A program made the position numbers and the translations under genes. From Basidiobolus meristosporus CBS 931.73 (Eukaryota > Basidiobolomycota > Basidiobolomycetes > Basidiobolales > Basidiobolaceae), in the NCBI GenBank assembly GCA_002104905.1, contig MCFE01000311.1, positions 1-64,000 of the forward strand: a stretch of DNA of 64,000 nucleotides, in the 5' to 3' direction. Of the stretch, positions 1 through 13,379 are shown one piece after another. The notes under the pieces were generated by a model, which had not been told where the DNA came from, ran no database searches, and saw only the letters and a program-made list of their open reading frames with translations. The number at the start of each line of letters is the position of its first letter. Position 1 is the first letter of the stretch.

Positions 1-2
1 TT

Positions 3-524
3 GCAGTCTGGTGCATTACATCCCTGGTGCCTCATCTGCCTGAATGCCCCTACAGACATGCTATTCTTGATGCTTTTGGGATTATGCCCTACAAGATCAG
101 ACTACTCTACCTTAGAACCAGATTATATTTCAGACCTTACTACTGCAACAACCCACTGATCAAGGCCTGGAAGAGAACACACCACACTACACCTGGCTCC
201 TGCTGGAGAACTATACTTGGAGATCCTGAAGTCAAGAAGCTTGCTCAATATATTCTGCAGTCAGAAAAGCCCAAGCTGGCCTACCTGAATTACTTGACAG
301 ACCTTTGGCAGCAATATCTGAAGCAGCACACTCCCTTTATGATGAATATCAATCCTTATCACATTCCCCTCATTAATGTTGTTCACAAGTCATTCTTACC
401 TCTCTTGCTACCCCCCTTCCCACTGAACAGTGTCTTGAGCACTGAAGAACTATCATCACTTCTTGTTAACTTACCTACAAGCTCCCCTCAGCTACACACT
501 CTTGTATCAAAGCTACAACAGTAG
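3..524 (+). pseudogene. LINE-like reverse transcriptase C-terminal fragment (tentative)
   Basis: The frame is open from the first bases of the window to a TAG at 522-524, about 173 codons, with no ATG start, so this is the end of something longer. The translation has a run rich in Leu and Arg (LLYLRTRLYFRPYYC), a PLIKAW block and a GSCW block. This style resembles the region after the reverse transcriptase in fungal LINE-type elements, but I see no catalytic FADD-type motif because the body lies outside the window. It could equally be the tail of an unknown host gene. Family assignment is inference from pattern only; coding potential is fairly clear. Confidence 0.35.
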
Positions 525-972
525 CGCTGGCTTCTTTGTTTCAGCAGAAATAAAGATTTCACCTGTTGGTGACTGTCTCCCCCCCCAATAACTTACTTCT
601 CGTATCAGGCAGCTAGAGTATAAAGCTGAAGACTCAGCCTCGGTGCGGGTCTATGCGATTGAGCTCATCTTTATCTCACAACTCACTAAGAAAAGGTGCA
701 CTAGGATGCTATAGTACTAGAGTACCAATTTAACTGCTGAAAATGGGTTTATGTAGTGTAGTGGAATGTCAGCCACAATTGGAAGTACTAATCTATAACC
801 AGATGGTGCTCCTTCTTTCTTGCGATGCCTTTATCTCAAATTTACAGCAAGCTGCCTCGTGGGGCAGATAGCTTCCCACCTTTTGCGACACCATACATCC
901 CCCACACATCATCACTGCTGGGCAAATCTTCCAACCGATTTATTGTAAGTAGCAATTCTCAGAGTCCAACGC
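525..972. other. Gene-free spacer
   Basis: I see no convincing gene. A short C-homopolymer lies near 581. The stretch holds the 3' flank of the minus-strand dioxygenase-like gene. A strong donor-like GTAAGC sits in minus-strand sense at that gene's stop codon, so a further 3' exon could lie here. Confidence 0.4.
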
Positions 973-2251
973 TTACCCAGATGATGAAGACAGAGGAGAG
1001 GCTAAAGTTGAGGCCCCATGCTTTCTCTTTTTGCCCAATCTACCTGGAATCTGAAAAACAGCAGTGTAGCGGTGGCCTTTAGATTTGGATAGCACCGAAG
1101 TGGTTCCATGCTCATCGACGCATGGCCTCCAGAACCACAGCATATTGTGGCTGAGTGGCACTGCAACCTTGTATTTGGGGATAATGAAGTACTGCTCTTC
1201 GGTATCGCCATCAAGGAAGCATACGCCTATAGCATATTGTGACTTGTCCTTATCAACATGAATCTTTGTGGAATAATCTTTTGTCGCGAAGAAGCTTGGG
1301 AGTGAGGTGTCCTTATGTAACAAAGGCATCTGATACTCCAATTGAATCTTTTGCCAATCTTGTTTCACATCGGGTAGAAACACATCTACGAAGCTCTGGA
1401 TTAACACTGCCAATGCCTCGGCGTTCTTCTGGATCTCGTTTATATGATCAACATCGGATTTCTTCAGGGATGGGATGCTGTAAAGAGAGATTCCGGACAT
1501 ATTCCCGCCCCGCGGGCTTCTATAGCCCACACCGAACATTTGACCGGTTATATACTTTGATTTTCGAATCAGATTATTCCGGTAGCCAGGAATGCTTCGC
1601 AATGTCTCCAAAGAGAAATCCGCTTGGTCTTTGGAGAACGGGTGCTGGATAACTCCGAATACAATGGCGTCGTTTTGCAGCAGAAAAGTGGTTCTCTCTA
1701 ATATCGTGAAGCTTTTTATATCCCGCATGTATATTTCGACATCCTCAAACTGAGAGCAAAAGGATCTAGCTTCAGAAATGGCAAATCGGCATTCGAAGTT
1801 GGTTAATCCCTACGGTTTAGAGGTTGTAAATACAGGGAAGAAGAAAACGCATATGTGTGTGTAAGGACGTCGGCGTACCTTGACAATCAGCCCTTTCCTG
1901 TGGAAGTTCATTTCTCTTACTTTGAACCTCTGGTAGGTGCCATATAAGATCCTCAGCTTCTGAATACCCGGAATATCTTGATACGTGGGGCTTCTCAATC
2001 GGTTGCTTAAGTAGTTGAAGATATGGGGCCTTTTGGAATCCTACAAAACTATTGGTGAGAAATGGAGTCGGTAGCATGACGTTTCTAGCGGAACCAACTT
2101 CGAGAGTAACGAACTGATTTGCAAACTCAAACAGTGGATGTTTATCAGTAAGCAAGGTGGCAAGGTGGGATGGATTGTTTTCAATCAACTCTACCAAGGA
2201 TGCAATCCACCTTCTCCAAGGTGCATAGCGATCTATCTTGGATTCGTTCAT
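973..2251 (-). CDS. Candidate 2OG-Fe(II) dioxygenase, TET/JBP-like
   Basis: Two exons (2251-1879 and 1769-973) join with matching phase across a 109-bp intron and give about 389 residues. Within the exon 2 reading frame counted from the methionine at 1728, an HVD triad start (H157, D159) is followed about 48 residues later by a second histidine in EHGTT (H207) and an arginine in GHRYTAVFQI (R220). This is the spacing of the double-stranded beta-helix 2-oxoglutarate/iron oxygenases. Strands such as YFIIPKYKVAVPL and NMLWFWRP resemble fungal TET/JBP-type proteins, which oxidise 5-methylcytosine or thymine in relatives. A basic tail (KKRKHG) follows. The alternative is another fungal 2OG oxygenase of unknown substrate. 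The stop overlaps a good donor site, so the 3' end is uncertain. Chemistry is inferred from motif spacing; substrate is unknown. Confidence 0.6.
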
Positions 2252-5200
2252 TACAGTGATAGTTGTGGGATCTGTTGGCTTTTAAGCTCACCTCGTTTCC
2301 ATGTTACATTCGATGGTCACAGTCATGGTTTGCAGGAGATGGTTTAAAAATTGAACGCGGATGGCGTAACTATGTTTTGGTAGGATCTTCTGGCCAATAG
2401 ATGGCCAGTAAAATTGCATATTGCGCTACACTCGAAATTGCGCTACAACCACACTGACTGTTTAATGGGAAGTGGAGTGACAGCTACCTCGCGCTTATCT
2501 AGACAGGCTGCGTGATGGCTCATTCTTTTGCTATTAATTACTTTTACGCGCCACTCCAATGATTTAATTTCACGACTTTGACTAGTTTCTCGGCTGCGGG
2601 ACCATGGAAATATAGTCTTTGAATATATGGAAGCCTCTCGGCTCCCATCGGCACAGAAAAATGATATATTGTTGGAGATATATATGGTCATTATTGGAGG
2701 ATATTGCAGCAAATTATGATTCATCGCTACCGGGAAATCCAACCATCATATTAAAGTCTGTGCGGATGGGAAGCCCGAAATCCGCCCATACATCGTGATT
2801 GGCGTAATCGCGCTATGGTTGGAAAATTGGTAGATTTCCCTGCACCAATAGACACCACCCCCATCACTTTCCGATTATGGCAATGCGGAGAAAGGAAGAG
2901 CTTGAAACTACCACATCATTGAATCAAAGATTAAGGTTGGGAATAACCAGTGGGAAGTAGTAACGCAGAACTTGATTCACCTGCTGCGTCATCTGCCCAT
3001 TGAAATCTATGATCTTCTTTCCTAATCCAGCAGAAAGTATATTACCAATCTCAGTCCTAATTAGTGCCCAGGAGGTGAACACAGTTTCGGGAAAAAGAAT
3101 AGCAGTAATACAGCTATGCACATTCTATGTGGTTGATTTCTTAAATCTCCATTGATTGCACTTTCGTTCCTAACCGCACAAGTAAGATGCGTAGTTGCAT
3201 ATACGGGAATTGCGCCACAAATACGCATCCAATTCCACATTGTTGGGTAATTAGCATCTACTCAGAAAATGCTCGAGGATAGAGACAAGAAATCGGTGAT
3301 TTATCTGTATATGCGTTTGTATTCCCGCAATATGCATCCAAGTAAATACTAACCTGACACCCTTGAAACATAACGTAACTTATAACTGTACCTATAGCTC
3401 TAGTCATACTAACTGGATCTCGGCATTAGTTTACTTCCATGAATAACCTTTACATCCGCCATCGCATGTCAATAACATGCGATATTTGAGTGCTCAACCA
3501 TGAATTGTAAACATGCTCTTGGTTGCTTTGTGTGTTTCAAGATTCATGGTTGGGCAGCTCCGGCTGCTAATGCAAATTGTAGCTGTTATTATTGTTTGGG
3601 TTGTTGCTCTACTTGAAGTTAAATGGATATGCCAACTCCAAGAATGAGCTAATATCTTACAAACTTGATCTCTAGCTGATTTAGGTGCTAGCAATGGGCT
3701 ACATAGGATCCAAAGGTACATGGGCAGTTTCAGTGTAAACTAGATAATCACAACAGATACAAGCTACCTCTAGAGCTATGAGCAATACCATATTTGTAAT
3801 CATAGCGGGGGTGAAATGCATTCCTGGATCTGATTTAAAATCATATAGTTGGTAGATCCAATATGATATTTTACTTGGGTGTTGGCTACTATTGGATGCA
3901 ATTGCCCATTAGTTTTGTAAGCATTAGATATGTGATCATTCTCATTTCCTGTTTGACCGGATTCTAGTTAGGAAATGAATTGCGCCAGCTGATTGTCAAG
4001 AATTAGTTATTCAAACCGGTAGTTGATCCTGATTGGGAAGAGTCTCAAGATACATTTCTACTAAGATCGTAAGGTATATAGTAGCGACAGTCAGGTTGTA
4101 GCTGCTATAGGAGTATAGAGGAGGATCAAGAGGCAACATTATTTTTCTAGCCAACCTATATGTAGGGCATGATGCAAATCTTACATTTGCACTCGAATGT
4201 TGACACTAATCTAGTCAACAAAACCCTGCTCTGAACCTTGCTGATTCCAGCTCAAATTCATGCAGTTGATCTTGTACTTATATAGAAATATCTATTCAGC
4301 TACTCATTTGTATCATACCTAGCAGCTTTATTATCTCTGGCCCAGACTCTTTTGATGACTCAGCTGATAGACTTCCACCAGTATAGCAAGTACCCAGAGC
4401 ATGAAAGTTCTCAAAGCTTATATAAGCTTTAAGTTTATTCAAATGCTGTCAAGACCCTTTTAGCTGTATACTCTCTTCTCTATGTTGCCAATACCCTATT
4501 GAAGATATACCATTTTGCATCCAATAAGTCTCTGAGTGATAACTATATAAGGTGCTTGCCCTCACAGCAACATCAAACATAATCAGGAGACTGATGATAA
4601 CTATTTATTAAGATATGTATAAAGCAGCTTTATCAGTACTCTAGATACTGACGGCAATCAGACTCTCAAAGTTGACTAAATACCTTGAAAATCTCAAACT
4701 TGGAACTCATCTAACTTTCAGCTGGTATTCTGATTGTATTTTGCTGATATGAGCTTGTGTTTTTCTTCCAAACTTTTAGTTGCAATTTTAGTGGAGGTAA
4801 TAAGCAGCTGATTATAAACTATGGTATGAATGCTAGTTGGCCTATTCTCCTGCTGAAAAATATATCTGCTTGTCTTCCTAAGAGCTAATACCTGAGATTC
4901 TGAGAGAGAGATGTCAGTTTTAAGAAACCTGGAATTCAGCAAATGATGGCATTATGCAGGCTTTCTTTTAATATTTTCTGTTAAGTAAAAGCTCATGGAC
5001 TTCATACATATACTCTGAGGAACCTTCTTAATGTATTAAACTTGCTTTAGCATACCATTCATCATTATGTCACATACCATTCTCTCAATTAGCTACATTG
5101 GGATAGTAAATAAGTCAGCTTTATCTTACTCTGGCACTTTACATTACTATATGAAGCTACATCACGCTGTTAGCACTCATTGGCACCATAAGTGTTACCC

Positions 5201-6344
5201 AGTAATATTACTTAAGTCAATTGACATAATATGTATTATTGATTTTCTTGTGTAGATTACTCAAGCAAGGGAATGGTCAAGGCATGATGTGTCTTAATTG
5301 TTAAAGTTATAGCATAAATGCAACAGTTCAAGTTTTATATGTACCACTCACAAGATGTTTGTTGGTGCTTTGTGTCAAGACTACTCTGTGCATGTTAATA
5401 TAGAAGTTTATTTTTCACTTTGAACTAAGTTATCTGATCAGTGTCTCAAGTATGCATAGGGCTTGCTACAAGTAGCTTTGCACTTGACCACTTGCAAACT
5501 AAAGCAAAGTTACAGCAAGATAATACTCAAGTATCACGCACCATGTATTATGCATGCCTCAAGAAAACATCACTATGCGTCCATAATGAAGTCCTAGTCA
5601 GTAATGTCAGAAATCTGGTGGACTGCATTGGGGATGACCCACAAAAAAACCGAAAAGGTCGTTTGCAAGTACTGAAACGCGGTTTTCGTTGCAGGTTCTT
5701 AACTGGACCTCAAGGCCATGCTGGGTTGTATAATTAAGACTGAATGTGTAGTAAAAGACATACTGTTGATGTGCACTATTTTTCTTTCATTTATATATGT
5801 AGGTAGAGTGCTTGAGAATCAAGTAAGACCTGAGGCAATAAGCTAATATATCCATAATTTGTATGCATTTCAATATACGACTGATCCTACTACTGATATA
5901 GCATTTGATTTTGCTTGGCTGGATGAGTGTATAAAATTGCTAGCGAGAAGGTAGAGTGAAGGCTAATACGCTAACAATGCATTTTCTTTTAGGCGATTGG
6001 GGAGAGGGCAGTATAATATGTAGTCAATGAAACAAGATGCAAAATTCCTAACCAAATATAACTCCATACACTTATTCCACGCTCATTGACCAACCCTCTG
6101 TCAAATCAGATGTAATGGAAAATCCCAGGTCCACTGATACGCTAGGTATTGCACTTTATGTACAGGAGTAGTTCTAAACTTGTGTATTTAGTGGCGAGTA
6201 GCTGTGTAAGAATTCCCGATTGGATTGAACATGTTTGCTTAGACAAGCAATAAACTGGAGGTAATAAAGTACTGACAACTTTAACTATCATCTATTAGGA
6301 ATACATAATTCTGTAAGTGTTATATATTGATGTATGTTGGCTTC
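2252..6344. other. AT-rich gene-free region with decayed repeats
   Basis: No host gene is supported. From about 3.4 to 5.4 kb CpG is scarce and stops are frequent, as in the repeat compartment at the far end of the window. A stretch near 4390-4440 (around GTACCCAGAGCATGAAAG) resembles the copia LTR family seen after 38 kb, so old retroelement debris is likely. Short open frames here, including one at 5441-5737, match nothing I recognise. Confidence 0.45.
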
Positions 6345-7625
6345 CTATTGGCAAGGTGTTTGCCCTTCTACATCACCTTGCTCTACTGTGCAAGTTTGGC
6401 TGTTACCGCCTTCCTCCCCTCCACTATTCGCTGCACCAGGGGTATTTTCCATTTCGGAGTCACTCGGTGGAAGGTCGCTACCACTAGCTTCAACCCTCTC
6501 ATTATTGACAGCATCATTAGGGCTGGCCTCAGGATATCCATCACCATTACTTTCACTACCAGCTTCGATATTACTACTTTCAGCACTAGTATCAGAATCA
6601 CTGGCCACGACATCCTCGCTCTTGGCGCCGGTATTCCCGTTTTCAGTACTAGTCTCAGGATATCCGCTATCGGGGTCGGCTCCAGTTTCTCCACTTGGGG
6701 TGCTCCCCTCAGTCTCTCCGCTTTCAGTGCTGCCCTCAGTATTTTCGACACTACCCTCTGTGTATTCGTTTTCGTCACTCTCTCTATCTACAGTCCGGTC
6801 ATCTGTATTCTCGGCCCCACTCTCCTCGGGACTTTCTTGGCTTTCTTCATCTTTCGAGGCGGGAGTAACTGGTTCATCATTTTCAGAACCAGTTTTGTAG
6901 TCACCTTCATTATCAGCACTATCGACACTGTCTTCAGCATCACTTTCAACGCTGTCACCATCTCCAGAATCGGATTTGCTTTCAACACTTCCATCAGAAA
7001 TATCATTCTTACTAGAGCCATAGGCGGTTGCCCCACCATCGTTATTTTGGCTGTCCGTCCCATCTTTGCCATGTCCTTGGTCTGGAGTATCGGGCTTCTT
7101 GGTATCATTACTGTTGTCTGTATCGGCGGCTTTGCTTTCTTCGTTGCTTGGGATACCGTCGCTAGTATTGGCTGCGTCATCCTTTTCGGACTCCGAGGTG
7201 TCTAGCTCCTTTCCACCGCTACCCTTACGACAACCCATACCATCGCCATTCGCATTGTCATCAGAGCTCGCACCAGCTCCAGAACTATACGAGTCGGCTT
7301 GGTTGCCATTTCCAGCATTGATACCAGTGGCACTCTTACCGCGACCCTCATCCTCCCCAGCTTTAGAGTCAATCCCATTGCTGTTGTCACTGTTTCCAGG
7401 CTCACCCCCAGAGCCCGGACTATTTTTCCCTACATCGTACACTCCCACACCACTTGGCTCGCTGGCGATACCTTTACCACCGCCATTGCTGTTCCCCACA
7501 TTGAAAATATCTATGATGTCGTAATCGCCGTTGCTTCTAAGCCGGATTCTTCGGTCTAAGGCTGCGGCGCGGATGACTGCCAACCCGGAAAGTAGGCATA
7601 GGACTTTGGAGGCTGCGAATCGCAT
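6345..7625 (-). CDS. Secreted acidic Ser/Gly/Glu-rich low-complexity protein
   Basis: One uninterrupted 426-residue frame starts at an ATG (7625-7623) and ends in TAG. Residues 1-22 form a clear signal peptide: a basic start, a hydrophobic core (VLCLLSGLAVI) and small residues before the cut. The rest is almost entirely Ser, Gly, Glu, Asp, Asn and Thr, with imperfect short repeats of the ESGETEGS and SVESDAEDS type and no hydrophobic segment. It looks like an extracellular or cell-wall acidic mucin-like or mineral/metal-binding protein; no fold or enzyme motif is visible. Two cysteines sit in the last 20 residues. A TATAAA (minus sense, about 7679-7684) lies some 55 bp upstream. Function is unknown. 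Confidence 0.7.
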   Translation of the reverse strand: MRFAASKVLCLLSGLAVIRAAALDRRIRLRSNGDYDIIDIFNVGNSNGGGKGIASEPSGVGVYDVGKNSPGSGGEPGNSDNSNGIDSKAGEDEGRGKSATGINAGNGNQADSYSSGAGASSDDNANGDGMGCRKGSGGKELDTSESEKDDAANTSDGIPSNEESKAADTDNSNDTKKPDTPDQGHGKDGTDSQNNDGGATAYGSSKNDISDGSVESKSDSGDGDSVESDAEDSVDSADNEGDYKTGSENDEPVTPASKDEESQESPEESGAENTDDRTVDRESDENEYTEGSVENTEGSTESGETEGSTPSGETGADPDSGYPETSTENGNTGAKSEDVVASDSDTSAESSNIEAGSESNGDGYPEASPNDAVNNERVEASGSDLPPSDSEMENTPGAANSGGEEGGNSQTCTVEQGDVEGQTPCQ

Positions 7626-8104
7626 GTTGTAGTGGAGGTCAATGTAACTTGGTGGGTATCTCTACATTCTAGCCCTCATTTATACTAGCCCATGACACCG
7701 CCCCCACTTCTGATAGCTCCTTATTGGTACCCCGCTCTAGGCACATCCCCCTTGCCTCCAATCGGTTTATGCACGGTGATGCCTCTAATCAGCCGGTGTG
7801 CGTACGAGGTGGCTATGACAGATAAAGCCAAGCGTTGCCACCAATCGCCTGTATCCAGCAGCATCTACCTGACGGAGGCTGTATCTAATGGCCCAAGACA
7901 ATAGCGGTAGTAGCCGTCAGCTTGATCCCAATTCTACTAGCAGCATTTGTTCCCCAATACTGACAGTACCATCCTCCAATCACAACAATGATGCTGAAAA
8001 TGATTTGATGGTAATCAACCAAATGTACATTACATGTGAGAAAGATGTGGCTGTATGATACGTGATTTATTAGTTTTTTTATATTATTGACAATACTTTG
8101 GGTT
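7626..8104. other. Spacer between two minus-strand genes
   Basis: It contains the promoter of the acidic secreted protein at its left end and the 3' flank of LEU1 at its right end (TTTTTATATTATTG-rich near 8070). No other gene is seen. Confidence 0.4.
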
Positions 8105-10354
8105 TTACCAATCTAACTTTTTGGCCTTTTGTTTGGGGCTGGTGGTAGGCTTGATGGCCTTTCCGCTATACTCTTTGCCATCCAGCCATGGCCATTCGTT
8201 TGTTCTTTTCCCCTCGAACGCCTCGATCTTGTCACTCTTCTGCATGGTAAGCCCGATATCATCCAATCCATTGACAAGGCAGTGCTTGCGGAATGGCTCT
8301 ACGTCGAACTCTATTTCACCATCAGGGTGGCGAACAACCTGATTTACGAGGTCCACCTCGAGCTCAGCCCCTTGCCTTGCTGCTTCGGCCAGGGTATCTA
8401 CATCAGCTTGTGGAAGGACGACTGGAAGCATGCCGTTTTTGAATGTATTGTTGAAGAAGATATCTGCGAAACTGGTGGCGATAATGCAGCGAATCCCGAA
8501 GTCGTTGAATGCCCATGGTGCGTGTTCACGTGAGCTGCCACACCCAAAGTTAGGCCCTGTGCACACCAGGATCCGTGCTTGACGGTAAGGCTCCTGGTTC
8601 AACACGAAGCTTGGGTTTTCTTCCCCGGTGCTGGGATCGTAGCGGAGCGCGTAAAACAATGCGCTGCCAAGACCTGTGCGCTTGATCGTCTTCAGGAACT
8701 GCTTAGGAATGATCATGTCCGTGTCTACGTTGGAGATGTCTAGAGGAGCAGCGTAGCCCTTGAGTGTAGTGAACTTCGGCATCCCGGAAGCTGCAGGTGC
8801 CTGGCTACCAGTGGATGGGCTAGAGGCTGGCGCATCAGTGACCGGATCTGCTGCATCAGCGGCTTTTTCGTGGTTCTCGAATTGTGGTTCGATCACTTGA
8901 GGGGCGGAGGATTTTCTAGGCTGTGGCAAGTCGGCTGGAGTAAGCTTACGCACATCAGTGAGATAGCCTCTGATGCCAGCAGCAGCAGCCATGGCAGGGC
9001 TCATCAAGTGGGTACGCCCACCGGCACCTTGACGGCCTTCAAAGTTACGATTGCTGGTACTGGCACAACGCTCGCCAGGGCTTAACTGATCAGGATTCAT
9101 ACCCAAGCACATGGAACAGCCAGCCTCTCTCCAGTCGAAACCGGCTTCTTTGAAGACGGCGTCCAATCCTTCTCTTTCAGCTTGAAGCTTGACAAGACCG
9201 GATCCTGGGACAACCATGGCATAGACCCAGTCGGCAACATGGTGACCCTTCACAATCTGGGCTGCGCTTCTTAGATCCTCAATACGGGAGTTGGTGCAAC
9301 TGCCGATGAATACTTTGTCAATCTTGACTTCCTCCATTGGAGTGTTCGGCGCCAAGCCAATATAATCCAAGGCTCTTTCCATAGCAGCGCGCTTGGTGGG
9401 ATCTGAAACCTGGGCTGGATCGGGGACAACCCCGTCAATAGGGACCACATCCTGTGGACTGGTACCCCAGGTAATAGTGGGAGCAATGTCGGCAGCATCG
9501 ATCTCCACGTTGATATCGTACACGGCGTCAGGATCGGAGCGAAGTGTGCTCCAGTATTGAACCGCCCGATCCCATTCGTGGGCGTTCGGCGCTAGTGGCT
9601 TGCCACGAAGGTAAGCGAAGGTTATTTCATCGGGAGCAATCATACCAGCACGGGCACCTGCTTCGATCGCCATGTTACAAATAGACATTCTTGCTTCCAT
9701 CGACAATGCAGAGATGGCGGAGCCACAGAACTCGATGACACAGCCAGTACCACCGGCAGTGCCAATAACACCAATAGCATGAAGGACAATATCCTTGCTG
9801 GTGACACCAGGGGCAAGTTTCCCCTCGACCCGGATACGCATATTCTTCGACTTCTTTTGCAAGAGTGTCTGGGTGGCAAGGACATGCTCAACCTCTGAAG
9901 TACCGATACCAAAAGCAAGAGCACCGAAAGCACCATGTGTAGAGGTGTGGGAGTCACCGCAAACGACAGTGGTTGCTGGAAGGGTGAACCCTTGCTCAGG
10001 GCCAATAACATGTACAATACCCTGGCGGTTATCATCCATGCCGAAGTACGTCAATCCGAATTCCTTGACGTTGCTTTCCAGAGTCTCGCATTGTGTTCTT
10101 GAGTCGGCCTCATGAATGAACGTAGAAATATTCTTGAAGTTCTTGCGGTTGGTTGTAGGGATGTTGTGGTCCACGGTAGCAAGGGTACAGTCAACACGGC
10201 GAACACCACGACCGGCATTTCTCAACCCCTCGAAGGCCTGTGGGCTGGTGACTTCATGAACAAGGTGTCTATCGATGTAAATCAAGCAGGTTCCGTCTTC
10301 TTGGCGATCAACCACATGGTCGTCCCAAATTTTGTCGTAGAGAGTGCGGGGCAT
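8105..10354 (-). CDS. LEU1: 3-isopropylmalate dehydratase (LeuC-LeuD fusion)
   Basis: It isomerises 2-isopropylmalate to 3-isopropylmalate, the second step of leucine synthesis, using a [4Fe-4S] cluster. The single exon encodes 749 residues from the ATG at 10354, close to fungal Leu1 length; one TTG codon upstream is open but is not the start. The N-terminal LeuC aconitase domain (about 1-480) has [31 protein letters not shown] and GCSMCLGMN. The cluster ligands are C353, C413 and C416. The C-terminal LeuD swivel domain (about 535-749) begins near [18 protein letters not shown] and has [13 protein letters not shown] Ser/Ala/Pro linker joins them. Nothing is missing. Product assignment is secure; cytosolic location is inferred from the lack of a targeting peptide. 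Confidence 0.97.
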   Translation of the reverse strand: MPRTLYDKIWDDHVVDRQEDGTCLIYIDRHLVHEVTSPQAFEGLRNAGRGVRRVDCTLATVDHNIPTTNRKNFKNISTFIHEADSRTQCETLESNVKEFGLTYFGMDDNRQGIVHVIGPEQGFTLPATTVVCGDSHTSTHGAFGALAFGIGTSEVEHVLATQTLLQKKSKNMRIRVEGKLAPGVTSKDIVLHAIGVIGTAGGTGCVIEFCGSAISALSMEARMSICNMAIEAGARAGMIAPDEITFAYLRGKPLAPNAHEWDRAVQYWSTLRSDPDAVYDINVEIDAADIAPTITWGTSPQDVVPIDGVVPDPAQVSDPTKRAAMERALDYIGLAPNTPMEEVKIDKVFIGSCTNSRIEDLRSAAQIVKGHHVADWVYAMVVPGSGLVKLQAEREGLDAVFKEAGFDWREAGCSMCLGMNPDQLSPGERCASTSNRNFEGRQGAGGRTHLMSPAMAAAAGIRGYLTDVRKLTPADLPQPRKSSAPQVIEPQFENHEKAADAADPVTDAPASSPSTGSQAPAASGMPKFTTLKGYAAPLDISNVDTDMIIPKQFLKTIKRTGLGSALFYALRYDPSTGEENPSFVLNQEPYRQARILVCTGPNFGCGSSREHAPWAFNDFGIRCIIATSFADIFFNNTFKNGMLPVVLPQADVDTLAEAARQGAELEVDLVNQVVRHPDGEIEFDVEPFRKHCLVNGLDDIGLTMQKSDKIEAFEGKRTNEWPWLDGKEYSGKAIKPTTSPKQKAKKLDW

Positions 10355-11041
10355 CAAGTTTGCTCGAGTGGTAGCGAAAGTTAACTATATATTTACAATA
10401 CAATCAATGAACTTGTAGAAAATAATGGTCTGGGGTTGCAGCTCACGGGCGAGCTTATATACACCCTCCGCCCCACTGATCTTATCATCATAACTATGAA
10501 TCATCCCACATCCAAGTGATACAGGACGAAAGCGTCCATTGACTCACATTGATGCATTAATAAGTCAATTCTCCCTTTCCACATCAGCTGATACCATTGA
10601 TCCTGACTGACCATATATGTTCGTGTGTTTCCATGTTAGGAGGCTTGCTCGACCTGCGTACTTGGGCTTGATGCACAATGTAATTAGAAATGATGACTGA
10701 AGTTCGTTTCGTCAGCCTCACCTGCCCTTTGAAGATCCCAACCCGACGCATCACCAAAGAAACCAACCAGCATGGGCGCTAGCGAAGGCAACCAACATGC
10801 GCCATACTGATGCTGATTAGATTTGCGGGCCAACGAAAGTATCCATTTGAGATACGGGCTAGGCGATATCCTAGATGAGACTCTCTGTGTAAGACATTGA
10901 CAAATAACATCTCCGGTGCAACCCCAAACACAAATACTGCATGCCATGCACCGTTTTGTTCACCATACTTCTTGGTTTAGATTATTGTTGCTTTATTGAA
11001 ACGTTGGAAATGATTTACATGCAGAGATAAATGGGGTATGT
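10355..11041. other. LEU1 promoter side and aminotransferase 3' flank
   Basis: On the minus strand a TATATA-like stretch lies about 100 bp upstream of the LEU1 start (near 10456). A short minus-strand open frame at 10684-10947 contains a TGDVICQ motif reminiscent of Mpv17/PMP22 proteins but has no extended match and no clear partner exon, so no gene is called. Confidence 0.35.

Positions 11042-13379
<2,338 letters not shown>

Noticed and set aside
2400-3240. Repeated TTGCGC-containing phrases (near 2420, 2440, 3215) as regulatory sites
   Set aside because: Too few and too irregular, in a stretch without genes; more likely repeat debris.
6327-7205. 292-codon plus-strand frame over the acidic secreted protein gene
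   Set aside because: Antisense of a biased-composition gene; its Ser/Thr/Phe/Ile-rich translation is a by-product of the repeats on the other strand.
10684-10947. Minus-strand frame with TGDVICQ, like the start of Mpv17/PMP22 proteins
   Set aside because: The likeness is limited to about seven residues, the rest does not follow the family, and no in-phase partner exon was found nearby.
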